A stretch of 22,393 nucleotides of DNA from NCBI GenBank assembly GCA_034716535.1, contig JAYEJW010000616.1, forward strand, positions 1 to 22,393. The letters run 5' to 3'. A program made the position numbers and the translations under genes. The stretch's first letter is position 1; each line of letters opens with the position of its first letter. A model generated the notes under the pieces. That model worked only from the letters and a program-made list of their open reading frames with translations, was not told the DNA's origin and did no database searches. Shown piece by piece: positions 1-7,484 of this stretch. Source of the stretch: JAYEJW01 sp034716535 (GTDB lineage: Bacteria; Pseudomonadota; Gammaproteobacteria; Chromatiales; Chromatiaceae).

Positions 1-17
1 GGGAATGGCTCATTCCC
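1..17. repeat. Perfect hairpin at left edge
   Basis: GGGAATG (1-7) and CATTCCC (11-17) form a perfect 7-bp inverted repeat with a 3-nt loop. An 8-bp palindrome, GCCTAGGC, follows at 33-40. This could be the end of a dispersed intergenic repeat or a terminator of a gene to the left. The window edge prevents a decision. Confidence 0.4.
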
Positions 18-290
18 TTCGGGCTGCGCCTTGCCTAGGCGCGTTTGGGGGGCTCTGATACCCGTAAAATAAGGTGGAACGAGGTACTATTGCCTCTGAA
101 AACCGCAAGATATCGCGATCGTTGCCGGTGATGTTGGAGGTCGAGCTCGATGCGCCCTTACCGTCACCTAAGGCGCCCGCGGTGACATCCGCCGGTTTGG
201 CCTCGCCGCGAAAGAAATCCTCTCCCTGTTGGGTCTTTACTGACGAACGCACTTCTAACAGTGAAGATCTGTCAAGACAGGAGAGAAACA
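18..290. other. Intergenic stretch, no supported gene
   Basis: Short open frames occur on both strands here, but none has a convincing ribosome binding site or a recognisable product. The 3' part must hold the promoter and leader of the small secreted protein that starts at 291. I could not place a clear -35/-10 pair. The stretch at 60-115 is more AT-rich than its surroundings. Confidence 0.4.
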
Positions 291-578
291 ATGACTCGAC
301 TATTCTCAGCGATTGCAGCGACCCTCTTCGCCGGCTCGGTCGGCGCAGTGGACATCTACCGCGGCTTCCAGCAGGGTAACCCGGATCTGTCGGGCGACCG
401 CGCAAACCCGGAGGCGATCAGCGGTGTCCAACCCGGGATCGGAGACGAATACGATCTCTACCATGGCTGGGCCGAGGACAACCCGGATCTGTTCAGGAGC
501 CAGCCCCACGGCTACATCGAGACCGATAACCCGGAGATCTACGACGCATTCGGGAACAACCCGGACCTGCAGTATTGA
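291..578 (+). CDS. Small exported protein with NPDL repeats
   Basis: This is a 95-residue protein with an N-terminal signal peptide (residues 1-19, ending SVGA) and a short acidic mature part. The mature part has three degenerate repeats of the form (D/E)(I/L)Y-x-x-(F/W) followed by NPDL, at about residues 21-33, 55-67 and 82-93. The ATG at 291 is chosen because AGGAGAG (279-285) precedes it by 5 nt; an upstream ATG at 261 would add ten residues before the signal peptide. No cysteines or catalytic motifs are seen. It is probably periplasmic or secreted and its function is unknown. It stands alone on the plus strand, convergent with the sensor kinase gene, and a strong hairpin follows its stop. 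Similar small signal-peptide proteins with Y-x-G/NPDL-like repeats occur in Gammaproteobacteria, from memory and not checked. Confidence 0.75.
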   Translation: MTRLFSAIAATLFAGSVGAVDIYRGFQQGNPDLSGDRANPEAISGVQPGIGDEYDLYHGWAEDNPDLFRSQPHGYIETDNPEIYDAFGNNPDLQY

Positions 579-587
579 TGCCTTGTG

Positions 588-616
588 AGCGCGCCGGGGC
601 CCGTCCCCGGCGCGCT
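588..616. terminator. Strong 12-bp hairpin between convergent genes
   Basis: AGCGCGCCGGGG (588-599) pairs perfectly with CCCCGGCGCGCT (605-616) around a 5-nt loop. It begins 9 nt after the stop of the small secreted protein. No T tract follows, so it is either an atypical terminator or an mRNA 3'-end stabilising stem. The rest of the gap up to 722 shows nothing further. Confidence 0.55.
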
Positions 617-722
617 GTAACCGTTCAAGTACGCGCCGAAGGCGCTCCTCGTCCCCTTCTCCCGTTTTGGAGGGCCGGGGTTAGCTCTGAGACGTCGGAT
701 GGTTGCTGGTCTCTCTCCGCCC

Positions 723-2204
723 TCAGCCGGCAGGACGCCAGATCGGAAGAGCAAACGTGAAGGTGGTGCCGGCCCCCGGCGTGCTCACCACGCCGATATG
801 GCTGTCGTGCAGGTCGAGGATGCGTTTGGCGATGGCCAGCCCCAGCCCCGCATGATGGTTGTCCCCGTTCCGCTCTGAGACCTGAAAGAAACGGTCGAAT
901 ATCCGAGGCAGGTCCTCCGGGGGAATGCCGCTGCCCGTGTCGTGGACCTGGACGCTGACGGTCGTGCCCTGGAGCCGGGTGCTGACCCGAATCCTACCGG
1001 ATCTCGGCGTGTGCCGAATGGCATTGTCGATCAGGTTCTCCAATACGCGCTCGATCAGACCGATGTCGGCTTGAACAAAGGGCAGCTCGTCGGTCCGCTC
1101 AAGCTCCAGGCAAATCCCTTTGCTTTGCGCGGCCAGGCGAAATTGCTGGACCACGTCCTGGGCCAGCTCGGCGATAGCGACCGGCTCAACGGCGGGGCGC
1201 GTGTCCTTCGCGTCGAGCTTCGCGAGGTCGAACAGGTCCTCAACCAGCCGGCGCAAGCGCTCACTGTGGCCGAGGGCGATGTCGAGGTATTCGCTCCGCT
1301 CGGCGCTTTGCAGACTCGATTCCTTCATGCGCAGGGTCTCCAGATAACCGTGGAGCGAGGCCAGAGGGGTGCGCAGATCGTGGGACACCTGGGCCACCAG
1401 CTCCCGGCGCATGGCGTCCTTTTCGGTCAGCGCCTGGATCTGATCGATGATGCGCCGGGCCATGGCCTCGAACGTCAGGCCGAGGCGGTCGATCTCGTCG
1501 TCCGTCCTTCGCGGGGAGTCGTCGCGATACTGCACCAAGGTCGTGAAGTTGCTGCGGCGGAAGGCCTCCATGGTGCGGCCCAGGCGCTCGATCCGGCGCG
1601 TCAGCAGTCGGAACAGGACCAGGCCCAGGAACAGGCCCAGAACCAGGCTGACGGTAACCGCCCAGCCGCTCAGGCGCAGGAAATAGCTTTCCTGGATCAG
1701 GGCGTCCACGGAATCGAATGCCTCCCCGCGCAGGATCACGTACAGATAGCCCTCGGGCGCTGTCGCCGAGGGTATCGGAGTGGCCGAGAAGGCCTTACGG
1801 AGGTCGTGGCTGCGTGGGTCGTCGCCCAGCAACGGATAGGCATCCACTCCGTCAAGGAAGCGCCCGATCGGCCCCAGGGAAACGCTGTGGCGCTTGACCT
1901 TGCCGGGATCGGCCGAGTAGGCGAGGATCCTGCCGTCCAGGTCGAGCAGGTAGATCTCGATGCTCGGGTTGACGACCATGTAGTGGTGGAATGTCTCCTT
2001 CAGCGCGTCTTTATCCAACGTGCCTTCCTGCACCAGATTGCGGTCCGCGACAAGGTTTCGCGCCAGGTCCCGATTGAAGCGTTGATTCACCTCTTGCAGG
2101 TAGTCCCGGGTGGCTGAAATCGTGAGGACGGCGAACAGGACGCCCACCAGGATCAGCAGGCCGGCGAGCGCGAGGGAGAGTCGGGCGTAGAGGGTAGCGG
2201 TCAC
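723..2204 (-). CDS. Two-component sensor histidine kinase
   Basis: This is a 493-residue inner-membrane sensor kinase. A first membrane segment (about 10-30) and a second (about 180-201) flank a periplasmic sensor region of about 150 residues. A HAMP linker follows (about 200-255). The HisKA domain has the phospho-acceptor His275 (VSHDLRTP). The HATPase domain shows the N box (ENLIDNAIRH, about 389-398), G1 box (DTGSGIP, 422-428), F box (RIFDRFF) and G2 box (GLGLAIAKR). It should autophosphorylate and pass phosphate to the adjacent response regulator. Translation starts at GTG, 3 nt after the regulator stop, with GAGGGG acting as ribosome binding site inside the regulator gene, so the two are coupled. 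The stimulus is unknown; the exported spondin protein encoded upstream is a possible target or ligand, which is inference. Confidence 0.93.
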   Translation of the reverse strand: MTATLYARLSLALAGLLILVGVLFAVLTISATRDYLQEVNQRFNRDLARNLVADRNLVQEGTLDKDALKETFHHYMVVNPSIEIYLLDLDGRILAYSADPGKVKRHSVSLGPIGRFLDGVDAYPLLGDDPRSHDLRKAFSATPIPSATAPEGYLYVILRGEAFDSVDALIQESYFLRLSGWAVTVSLVLGLFLGLVLFRLLTRRIERLGRTMEAFRRSNFTTLVQYRDDSPRRTDDEIDRLGLTFEAMARRIIDQIQALTEKDAMRRELVAQVSHDLRTPLASLHGYLETLRMKESSLQSAERSEYLDIALGHSERLRRLVEDLFDLAKLDAKDTRPAVEPVAIAELAQDVVQQFRLAAQSKGICLELERTDELPFVQADIGLIERVLENLIDNAIRHTPRSGRIRVSTRLQGTTVSVQVHDTGSGIPPEDLPRIFDRFFQVSERNGDNHHAGLGLAIAKRILDLHDSHIGVVSTPGAGTTFTFALPIWRPAG

Positions 2205-2207
2205 CGC

Positions 2208-2918
2208 CTACCCCTCGTCGTCCGAGAATTTGTACCCCACGCCCCAGACAGTAAGGATATACCGCGGCTTGGCCGGATCGGCCTCGATCTTCGCTCGGAG
2301 ACGGTTGATGTGCGAGTTCACCGTATGCTCGTAGCCCTCATGGCTGTAGCCCCACACCTGGCTCAGCAACTGGATGCGCGTGAACACCCGGCCGGGGTGA
2401 CGGGCGAAGTGCAACAGCAGATCAAATTCCCGGGCGGTTAGAGCCACCTCCCGTCCCTCCAGACGGACCCGCCGCTTGCCGACGTCGACGACCAGCTCGC
2501 CCCGGGACACGATCTCGTTCCTTGCCGCAGGGTTGGGGTTGTCCTGGAGCGCCTCGATGCGCCGAAACAAGGCCTTCACCCGCGCCAGTAGCTCGGGGAT
2601 GCTGAATGGCTTGGTGAGATAGTCGTCAGCGCCGATTTCCAGTCCCAGCACGCGGTCCAGCTCCGTGGACTTCGCCGTCAACATCAGGATGGGAATATAG
2701 TCGGAGCGGGATCGCAATGCACGGCACACACTCAGACCATCCATCCCCGGCAGCATGAGATCCAGCAGGACCAGGTCGTAGCTGCGGGCCTCGAATCGGC
2801 GCATGCCTTCCTCGCCGTTACCCGCAATATCCGTCTCACACTGAACGTCCTTAAGGTGCATCCGGACCAGGCGAGCGATGTCCGGGTTGTCCTCGATGAT
2901 GAGCACCTTACGTTTCAT
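2208..2918 (-). CDS. OmpR/PhoB-family response regulator
   Basis: This is a 236-residue transcription factor. The receiver domain (1-120) has the acidic pair E9/D10, phospho-acceptor Asp53 (LLDLMLPGMDG), the TAK segment near 79-81 and Lys101 (DYLTKPF). The C-terminal winged-helix DNA-binding domain shows LTAREFDLLLHFARHPGRVFTR and HINRLRAKIE. The start at 2918 (MKRKVLIIEDN) is chosen because the receiver fold begins there; the frame is open 25 codons further upstream but those residues do not resemble the family. It is the cognate partner of the kinase encoded immediately downstream. The spondin-domain gene lies 86 nt upstream on the same strand and may be cotranscribed or be a target. Confidence 0.93.
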   Translation of the reverse strand: MKRKVLIIEDNPDIARLVRMHLKDVQCETDIAGNGEEGMRRFEARSYDLVLLDLMLPGMDGLSVCRALRSRSDYIPILMLTAKSTELDRVLGLEIGADDYLTKPFSIPELLARVKALFRRIEALQDNPNPAARNEIVSRGELVVDVGKRRVRLEGREVALTAREFDLLLHFARHPGRVFTRIQLLSQVWGYSHEGYEHTVNSHINRLRAKIEADPAKPRYILTVWGVGYKFSDDEG

Positions 2919-3004
2919 GTTCCAAGCATTTACTCGATCGGGCGCCGAGACCTGATCTGGCGGGTCCGGCCCTTCTTGGGACAGGACCCGCAAATCTTCG
3001 CTTT

Positions 3005-3718
3005 TTACCGGTTAGGTCTCGGAACCGTCACCGTGACCTTGGCCACTGGATTCAACCAGCGATGGATGCTCTCGTCCAGATCGCTCGGACCGCCCGTAGG
3101 ATCGGTGTCCCCCACCACGCTGCGGTGGATGTGTACCATCGGATTTTGGTCAGGACCGGCGACACCTGTGCCGCCGGTTCCCGAATTGCCGCCCGGATCG
3201 GCGGGGATGCCGGGAGTCCCCGGCTCTCCGCCACCGGTGATCAGCTCGTCGTTGGCCTCCGTGCCTGCGTCATATCCGTACAGATAGACAGTATAAACGC
3301 CGGGACGGCGCGGAAGCGTCATCGCGTCGAGGCCCACGAAACCATCGTTCGTCGGCAGCAGCATGGCAACGACGGACAGGTTGCGGGCTTCTTTCTCCAC
3401 CTCGAGCACTGCGGTCGTGGAGGCCCCCGGGGCCAGTACATCGCCGGCCGGATTCTCGACGTAGCTACCGCCGGCGGCGGCAACGTCAGCGATCAGACCC
3501 GACAGATCACCGCCCTCGGCCATGGCCTGAAGATTGTCGGACGCGGGAGTTCCGGGTCGAAACAGGTGGAAGGCCGCGTCATGGGCTGCGACCAGCAGGG
3601 GGGTGAAGTAAATTCCGTTTGTCAGGTTGGTGACCCGGACCTCGACATCAAGGGCGAATGCGGGAGCGGACAGGGCAGTGGACAGGGCAAGTGCGACGGC
3701 ACGGACGGTCTTGTTCAT
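3005..3718 (-). CDS. Exported spondin-domain protein
   Basis: This is a 237-residue exported protein. It has a signal peptide (1-22, ending APAFA) and a spondin_N-type domain (about 24-160). That domain shows the strings typical of bacterial members: TNLTNGIYFTPLL, HLFRPGTPAS, LQAMAEGGD, SVVAMLLPTNDGFVGLDA and YLYGYDAGTEANDEL. A Gly/Pro-rich, collagen-like linker (about 162-188) and a short tail with HIHRS and VAKVTVTV follow. The start is set by GAGGAGA about 9 nt upstream of the ATG. Bacterial spondin_N proteins are secreted and mostly uncharacterised; in animals the domain belongs to matrix adhesion proteins. It lies upstream of the response regulator and kinase on the same strand, suggesting a shared operon or regulation. 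Confidence 0.85.
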   Translation of the reverse strand: MNKTVRAVALALSTALSAPAFALDVEVRVTNLTNGIYFTPLLVAAHDAAFHLFRPGTPASDNLQAMAEGGDLSGLIADVAAAGGSYVENPAGDVLAPGASTTAVLEVEKEARNLSVVAMLLPTNDGFVGLDAMTLPRRPGVYTVYLYGYDAGTEANDELITGGGEPGTPGIPADPGGNSGTGGTGVAGPDQNPMVHIHRSVVGDTDPTGGPSDLDESIHRWLNPVAKVTVTVPRPNR

Positions 3719-3955
3719 GGTTTCAGATCTCCTCAGATTGGATTGGTGTGAACGGACACGCAAGTCCATTACAGCTGGAGGAGATCCCGTGAGCTTCACG
3801 CAAACATCACGATTTCATCACCGATGGCGGTCGACCTGCGATCAGTTGCCGGATCCTGAACAGCGTTCTGACTCGTCAGGTCGGGCAATAGGCAGTCTGC
3901 CCGCGGCCTATCTGAGTGTAAAATCGGACGCAGTTTCATCTGCAGGAGAGCTCCG
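3719..3955. promoter_or_regulatory. Divergent promoter region, spondin gene / gdhA
   Basis: This 237-bp gap separates two divergent genes and must hold both promoters. On the minus side GAGGAGA lies just upstream of the spondin gene. On the plus side AGGAGAG (3944-3950) precedes the gdhA ATG by 5 nt. TAAAAT at 3919-3924 is a plausible -10 for gdhA, but no good -35 was found at standard spacing. Confidence 0.4.
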
Positions 3956-5203
3956 ATGCTTGAGGAAAGCCACTATTACTTCAACAAGGCAGCCGATGTT
4001 CTGGGTCTCTCGGCCAAGGTCAAGGAGATCCTCCTGACCCCCCACCGGGTGGTAAAGGTCGAGCTGGTGACCGAAGGAGAGGACGGTCGGCTGAAGCACC
4101 ATCTCGGCTTTCGAGTTCAGCACAACAATGCGCGGGGTCCCTACAAAGGGGGTCTACGCTACCACCCAACGGTCGACGAAGACCATGCCACGGCGCTGGC
4201 GAATCTCATGACCTGGAAGACAGCGATCGTGGACGTGCCCTTCGGTGGGGGAAAGGGGGGAATCAACTGCGACCCGGCCAACCTGAGCGAGCGCGAGCTC
4301 TACGATATCACCTGCGCATTTGTGGAGCGCGTCAAGGAGGTCATCGGGCCGACCCTGGACATTCCCGCTCCCGACGTGAACACCAACGCCAAGGTCATGG
4401 GGTGGATCATGGACGAATACTCCAAGTATCACGGCTTCTCCCCCGGGGTGGTCACCGGCAAGCCCCTCCACCTGTTCGGCTCGCAGGGCCGCGAGGAGGC
4501 GACGGGCCGCGGCGTCATGTATGCCCTGGACGAGGCGCTGCAGGACCGGCGCCTGACCTTTTCAGAGGTTACCGTAGCGATTCAGGGCTTCGGAAACGTG
4601 GGTAGCCACGCGGCCCGGCTTATCGCCGAAAAAGGGGCGAAGATCGTTGCCGTTGAGGACCATCTCGGGGGCGTGGCGAATCCTGATGGTTTGCCCATCG
4701 ACCAGCTCACCGCCTGGGTGGTCGAACGCCGCACGGTCCAGGGGTTTCCCGGCGGGGATGCCTTTCCGAACGACGAGCTCTTGACCTGGGACGCCGACGT
4801 GTTGATCCCGGCGGCGTTGGAAGACGTGATCACGGCGGACAACGCCGATGCGATTCGCGCCCGGATCATCGTCGAGGCGGCAAATGGGCCGACGACACCG
4901 GAAGCCGACGAGATTCTACACAATAGGGGGATTCTCGTGGTTCCCGACATTCTGGCAAACGCCGGCGGCGTTACCGTCAGCTACTTCGAGTGGGCCCAGA
5001 ACATCCAGCAGTTCCAGTGGGAGCTGCACAAGATTGTGGGCGAGCTGGAGATGAAGATGCGCCGCGCCTACAGCGGCGTGCGCGACATGGCGCGGGAGAA
5101 GGGATTGGACATGCGCACGGCGGCCTTCGTACTGGCCATTGCGCGGGTTGGCCGGGCCGCCCTAGCCAGGCGACACGTTCGGGAGGATCTCAGCTTCTCG
5201 TAG
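3956..5203 (+). CDS. gdhA: Glutamate dehydrogenase (Glu/Leu/Phe/Val family)
   Basis: This is a 415-residue cytoplasmic dehydrogenase that interconverts glutamate and 2-oxoglutarate plus ammonia. The substrate domain carries PYKGGLRYHP (62-71) and the glycine-rich loop FGGGKGG with Lys100, the expected catalytic lysine. Asp140 in PAPDVNTN is the conserved acid. The dinucleotide-binding Rossmann fold has IQGFGNVGSHAA (209-220), followed by an acidic VAVED (231-235). The late motif ANAGGVTVSYFEWAQN is typical of the family. The length matches hexameric bacterial and archaeal enzymes of about 415-420 residues. I cannot decide NAD versus NADP preference from sequence alone. It is monocistronic: the next gene is on the opposite strand. 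Confidence 0.93.
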   Translation: MLEESHYYFNKAADVLGLSAKVKEILLTPHRVVKVELVTEGEDGRLKHHLGFRVQHNNARGPYKGGLRYHPTVDEDHATALANLMTWKTAIVDVPFGGGKGGINCDPANLSERELYDITCAFVERVKEVIGPTLDIPAPDVNTNAKVMGWIMDEYSKYHGFSPGVVTGKPLHLFGSQGREEATGRGVMYALDEALQDRRLTFSEVTVAIQGFGNVGSHAARLIAEKGAKIVAVEDHLGGVANPDGLPIDQLTAWVVERRTVQGFPGGDAFPNDELLTWDADVLIPAALEDVITADNADAIRARIIVEAANGPTTPEADEILHNRGILVVPDILANAGGVTVSYFEWAQNIQQFQWELHKIVGELEMKMRRAYSGVRDMAREKGLDMRTAAFVLAIARVGRAALARRHVREDLSFS

Positions 5204-5289
5204 GCTGGATGAAACACCTCGGACCAAGCATCCTCCGCGCATGTGCACAGTCTGCGGTAAGCGGCCGTCACAAACTGACATTTTTCGAC

Positions 5290-5311
5290 GAGATCGGTCT
5301 CAGCCGATCTC
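5290..5311. terminator. 8-bp hairpin between convergent genes
   Basis: GAGATCGG (5290-5297) and CCGATCTC (5304-5311) form a perfect stem with a 6-nt loop. The stop codon of the 64-residue gene lies at the edge of the loop. A run of five T at 5281-5285 sits on the plus-strand 5' side, so the orientation is not that of a standard intrinsic terminator for either gene. Confidence 0.35.
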
Positions 5312-5494
5312 AGCATCCCCCTTGATCTCCCAATTGCAGGTTTCGATGAGATTCTCGATCTCGCGAGAAACCTTTACCTGCCAGTCTGGTTCGTAGGTCT
5401 CGCCTCTTTCCCAGTGTTCTGCGGCGTCGTCCGCGTTAAGCGGAAACCCTTGCCTGCAAAGCTCCCAAACGGCTTGTGATTGGCTGATCGTCAT
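5300..5494 (-). CDS. Hypothetical 64-residue acidic protein
   Basis: This is a small, acidic, soluble protein rich in Glu, Asp and Trp (WELC, EHWERGE, EPDW, CNWEIKG). No signal peptide, membrane segment or known motif is seen, and I do not recognise the family. The ATG at 5494 is chosen because a near-perfect ribosome binding site (GGGAGGTGA) precedes it. The same frame stays open to 5641, but the upstream part has no comparable start signal. It lies downstream of oxyR on the same strand after a 264-bp AT-rich gap, so it probably has its own promoter. Confidence 0.55.
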   Translation of the reverse strand: MTISQSQAVWELCRQGFPLNADDAAEHWERGETYEPDWQVKVSREIENLIETCNWEIKGDAEIG

Positions 5495-5758
5495 GGCTCT
5501 CACCTCCCGATCATGTCCCGGCCCGTCGGCTGCGGCTGAATTTCGTGCCTTCGCTAGAAAAGACCCAAAAAACGGGCCAACTTGCTCGCTTTGCGCCAAA
5601 ATTTTTAGATGTTGTAAGAAAGATTCATAAATTCTATGCATAAGAATCCATAAATCTTATCTCGAATAATAGGTTATTTTCAGGATTTAACAAATTGGAT
5701 CGCTTTTCGGCAAATGAAAAGCAACATGTGGCGGCGGTGTGACGACTTCTCCGCTTTC
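5495..5758. promoter_or_regulatory. AT-rich intergenic region downstream of oxyR
   Basis: This 264-bp gap is clearly more AT-rich than its surroundings, most strongly at 5578-5720. It holds repeated ATTCATAAAT/ATCCATAAAT-like elements around 5627-5657, an AATAA/TTATT inverted repeat (5665-5678) and a 7-bp hairpin (5702-5722). It probably carries the oxyR 3' end and the promoter of the 64-residue gene. The exact promoter was not resolved. Confidence 0.4.
5702..5722 (-). terminator. oxyR: Candidate oxyR terminator hairpin
   Basis: GCTTTTC (5702-5708) and GAAAAGC (5716-5722) form a 7-bp stem with a 7-nt loop, 36 nt past the oxyR stop on the minus strand. There is no continuous T tract directly after it, so the terminator call is tentative. 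Confidence 0.35.
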
Positions 5759-6688
5759 TTATTTCTGCGCTGACGGTATTGGTTTCACCGTATTGGGCAG
5801 GTGCTCCAGGATGACCTCCGCAAAGGCTCCCAGGGCGGCCCGGCGCGGGAAGGTGCGCCGAAACGCCAGGGAGATGCGCCGATAGGCATCCGGCAGCTCG
5901 AGCCGGCGGGCGATGATGCCGCTGTCGGTCATCCAACCACCGCGGATGGCGAGCGCCGGTACCAAGGTGCAGCCAAACCCCGCTCCCACCAGCTGAAGCA
6001 AGGTCTCGAGGCTTGCCGCCCGCAGATCCGCCATCTCGCCCTGTTGGGGCCGTTCGGCCAGGTGGCAGACCTCCATGACCTGATGGGTCAGGCAATGACC
6101 CTCCGACAGCAGCAGCAGGTCGATCTCTTCCAGATCCCGCTGGCTGATGTCGTCCTTGGCGTACAGTGCATGCTTGTGGGGGTGGGCGAGCCAGAAGGGC
6201 TCGTCGAAAAGGGGGATCTGTTCCAGGTCTGGGTCTTCGACCGGTGTGGCCAGCAGGACCGCGTCCAACTCATGCTGGTGCAGCCGGGTGAGAAGTGCCT
6301 CGGTGATCTCCTCCGACAGCACCAGCTTGAGCTGGGGGTAGCGTCGTTTGAGAGGAACCAGGATGAGAGGCATCAGGTACGGGCTCAGGGTTGGGATAGC
6401 GCCGATGCGCAGGGCGCCGGCCAATGGGTCCTGGTGGGCTCTGGCGACCTGCTCGATCGCGTCCGCTTGCTCCAGAAGTAAACGGGCGTGGTTGAGGATG
6501 GACTCGCCGATTGGAGTAACCTCCACCGAGCGGTTGGTGCGCTCGAAAATGGTTACGCCAAGCTCCCCCTCGAGTTTTTTTATCTGGCCGCTCAGGGTCG
6601 GCTGGCTTACGAAGCAGCGTTCCGCAGCGCGGCCGAAGTGCCGAGTGTCGGAGACGGCGAGGATGTATTTCAGGTCACGCAGGTTCAT
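5759..6688 (-). CDS. oxyR: OxyR, hydrogen-peroxide-sensing LysR regulator
   Basis: This is a 309-residue LysR-family activator of peroxide defence. The N-terminal winged helix carries the OxyR signature RHFGRAAERCFVSQPTLSGQIKKLE (17-40 region). The C-terminal sensor domain has GHCLTHQVMEVC, with cysteines falling exactly at 199 and 208, the pair that forms the redox disulfide in E. coli OxyR. The length (309) is close to the E. coli protein (305). The gene is transcribed away from the rubrerythrin operon, and a strong OxyR box lies in the shared 299-bp region. Upstream of its own start, ATAG-n7-CGAT (6700-6714) resembles half an OxyR box, hinting at autoregulation. No strong ribosome binding site is seen before the ATG. 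Confidence 0.95.
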   Translation of the reverse strand: MNLRDLKYILAVSDTRHFGRAAERCFVSQPTLSGQIKKLEGELGVTIFERTNRSVEVTPIGESILNHARLLLEQADAIEQVARAHQDPLAGALRIGAIPTLSPYLMPLILVPLKRRYPQLKLVLSEEITEALLTRLHQHELDAVLLATPVEDPDLEQIPLFDEPFWLAHPHKHALYAKDDISQRDLEEIDLLLLSEGHCLTHQVMEVCHLAERPQQGEMADLRAASLETLLQLVGAGFGCTLVPALAIRGGWMTDSGIIARRLELPDAYRRISLAFRRTFPRRAALGAFAEVILEHLPNTVKPIPSAQK

Positions 6689-6699
6689 GGCCGACCATC

Positions 6700-6736
6700 A
6701 TAGTGAAAAACGATGATCCATTCTAATTCAAGTGAT
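6700..6736. promoter_or_regulatory. Weak candidate OxyR half-site before oxyR
   Basis: ATAG (6700-6703), 7 nt, CGAT (6711-6714) matches 7 of 8 positions of one half of the OxyR consensus ATAG-n7-CTAT. The second half (6722-6725, 6733-6736) matches only 2 of 8. It lies 12-48 nt upstream of the oxyR start, a suitable place for autoregulation. Confidence 0.25.
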
Positions 6737-6855
6737 ACGAGTTATGAATCGTTGGCCCGTTCTCTTCAAAGACAAACGGTTGTCGTCGGGTGAAGCCGTC
6801 CGGATCCAGCTGCCTGGCGTCTGATGCGCTTGTCCTCTGCCTGCCGGTGAAATCG

Positions 6856-6892
6856 ATAGGCCACGCCTATGGGAAAGATCAGCAATCTCCAT
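6856..6892 (+). promoter_or_regulatory. OxyR binding site upstream of rubrerythrin operon
   Basis: Four quartets separated by exactly 7 nt read ATAG (6856-6859), CTAT (6867-6870), ATCA (6878-6881) and CCAT (6889-6892). The E. coli OxyR consensus is ATAG-n7-CTAT-n7-ATAG-n7-CTAT, so 13 of 16 positions match and the first half is perfect. Its 3' end touches a possible -35 (TTAGCG, 6892-6897), with a weak -10 (TAAGGT, 6916-6921). This is the usual geometry for an OxyR-activated promoter. Confidence 0.7.
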
Positions 6893-6987
6893 TAGCGTCG
6901 CGAGGACAATGTGCCTAAGGTTAACTCAGGCGCAGGGCGGTGGGCTCGGCGCCTCCCGTAACTCAACATCCGATCGGAGGGTTTCTC

Positions 6988-7407
6988 ATGGATCTCAAGG
7001 GCAGTAAGACCGAACAGAGCCTCAAAGACGCATTCGCGGGCGAGTCCCAGGCCAACCGCCGTTACTTGTATTTCGCCTCTAAGGCCGACGTCGAGGGTTA
7101 CAACGACGTGTCGGCCGTGTTCCGCTCCACCGCCGAGGGCGAGACCGGTCACGCCCACGGGCACCTGGAGTACCTGGAGGCCGTCGGCGATCCTGCCACC
7201 GGCCTTCCCATCGGCGGCACCGGGGACAACCTGAAGGCGGCCATCGCCGGCGAAACTCACGAGTACACAGACATGTATCCGGGTATGGCCAAGACCGCCC
7301 GTGACGAAGGTTTCGACGAGATCGCCGACTGGTTCGAGACGCTCGCCAAGGCGGAGCGTTCCCACGCCAACCGTTTCCAGAAGGCACTGAACAATCTCGA
7401 CGCCTAG
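6988..7407 (+). CDS. rbr: Rubrerythrin without rubredoxin domain
   Basis: This is a 139-residue diiron peroxidase of the rubrerythrin/erythrin type that reduces hydrogen peroxide to water in the cytoplasm. The four-helix bundle carries duplicated Glu/ExxH ligand sets: Glu19 (AGES), Glu52..His55 (EGETGH), Glu89 and Glu92 (GETHEY), and Glu123..His126 (KAERSHANRF). The C-terminal rubredoxin domain of classical rubrerythrin is absent, so electrons must come from another protein. The ATG at 6988 is preceded by GGAGG (6976-6980); an earlier in-frame ATG at 6940 lacks such a signal. It is the first gene of an operon with an Fe-S oxidoreductase, DUF3501 and cytochrome c peroxidase genes, and lies behind an OxyR box. 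Confidence 0.93.
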   Translation: MDLKGSKTEQSLKDAFAGESQANRRYLYFASKADVEGYNDVSAVFRSTAEGETGHAHGHLEYLEAVGDPATGLPIGGTGDNLKAAIAGETHEYTDMYPGMAKTARDEGFDEIADWFETLAKAERSHANRFQKALNNLDA

Positions 7408-7418
7408 ACTATGAGTGA

Positions 7419-7441
7419 GCGGCGGCTTGTGCGGCCGCCGC
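7419..7441 (+). terminator. Intercistronic GC hairpin after rubrerythrin
   Basis: GCGGCGG (7419-7425) pairs with CCGCCGC (7435-7441) over a 9-nt loop, 11 nt after the rubrerythrin stop and 43 nt before the next start. It has no T tract. It may attenuate transcription or protect the rubrerythrin mRNA, which would allow rubrerythrin to be made in excess over the downstream proteins. Confidence 0.4.
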
Positions 7442-7484
7442 GCCCCGACGCTATACGCAGTACCGATCGACCAAGGAGTCCCCC

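Noticed and set aside
942..2117. Long plus-strand open frame (391 codons) opposite the sensor kinase
   Set aside because: It is a high-GC antisense shadow: the minus strand encodes a complete kinase with all motifs, and the plus-strand product shows no domain.
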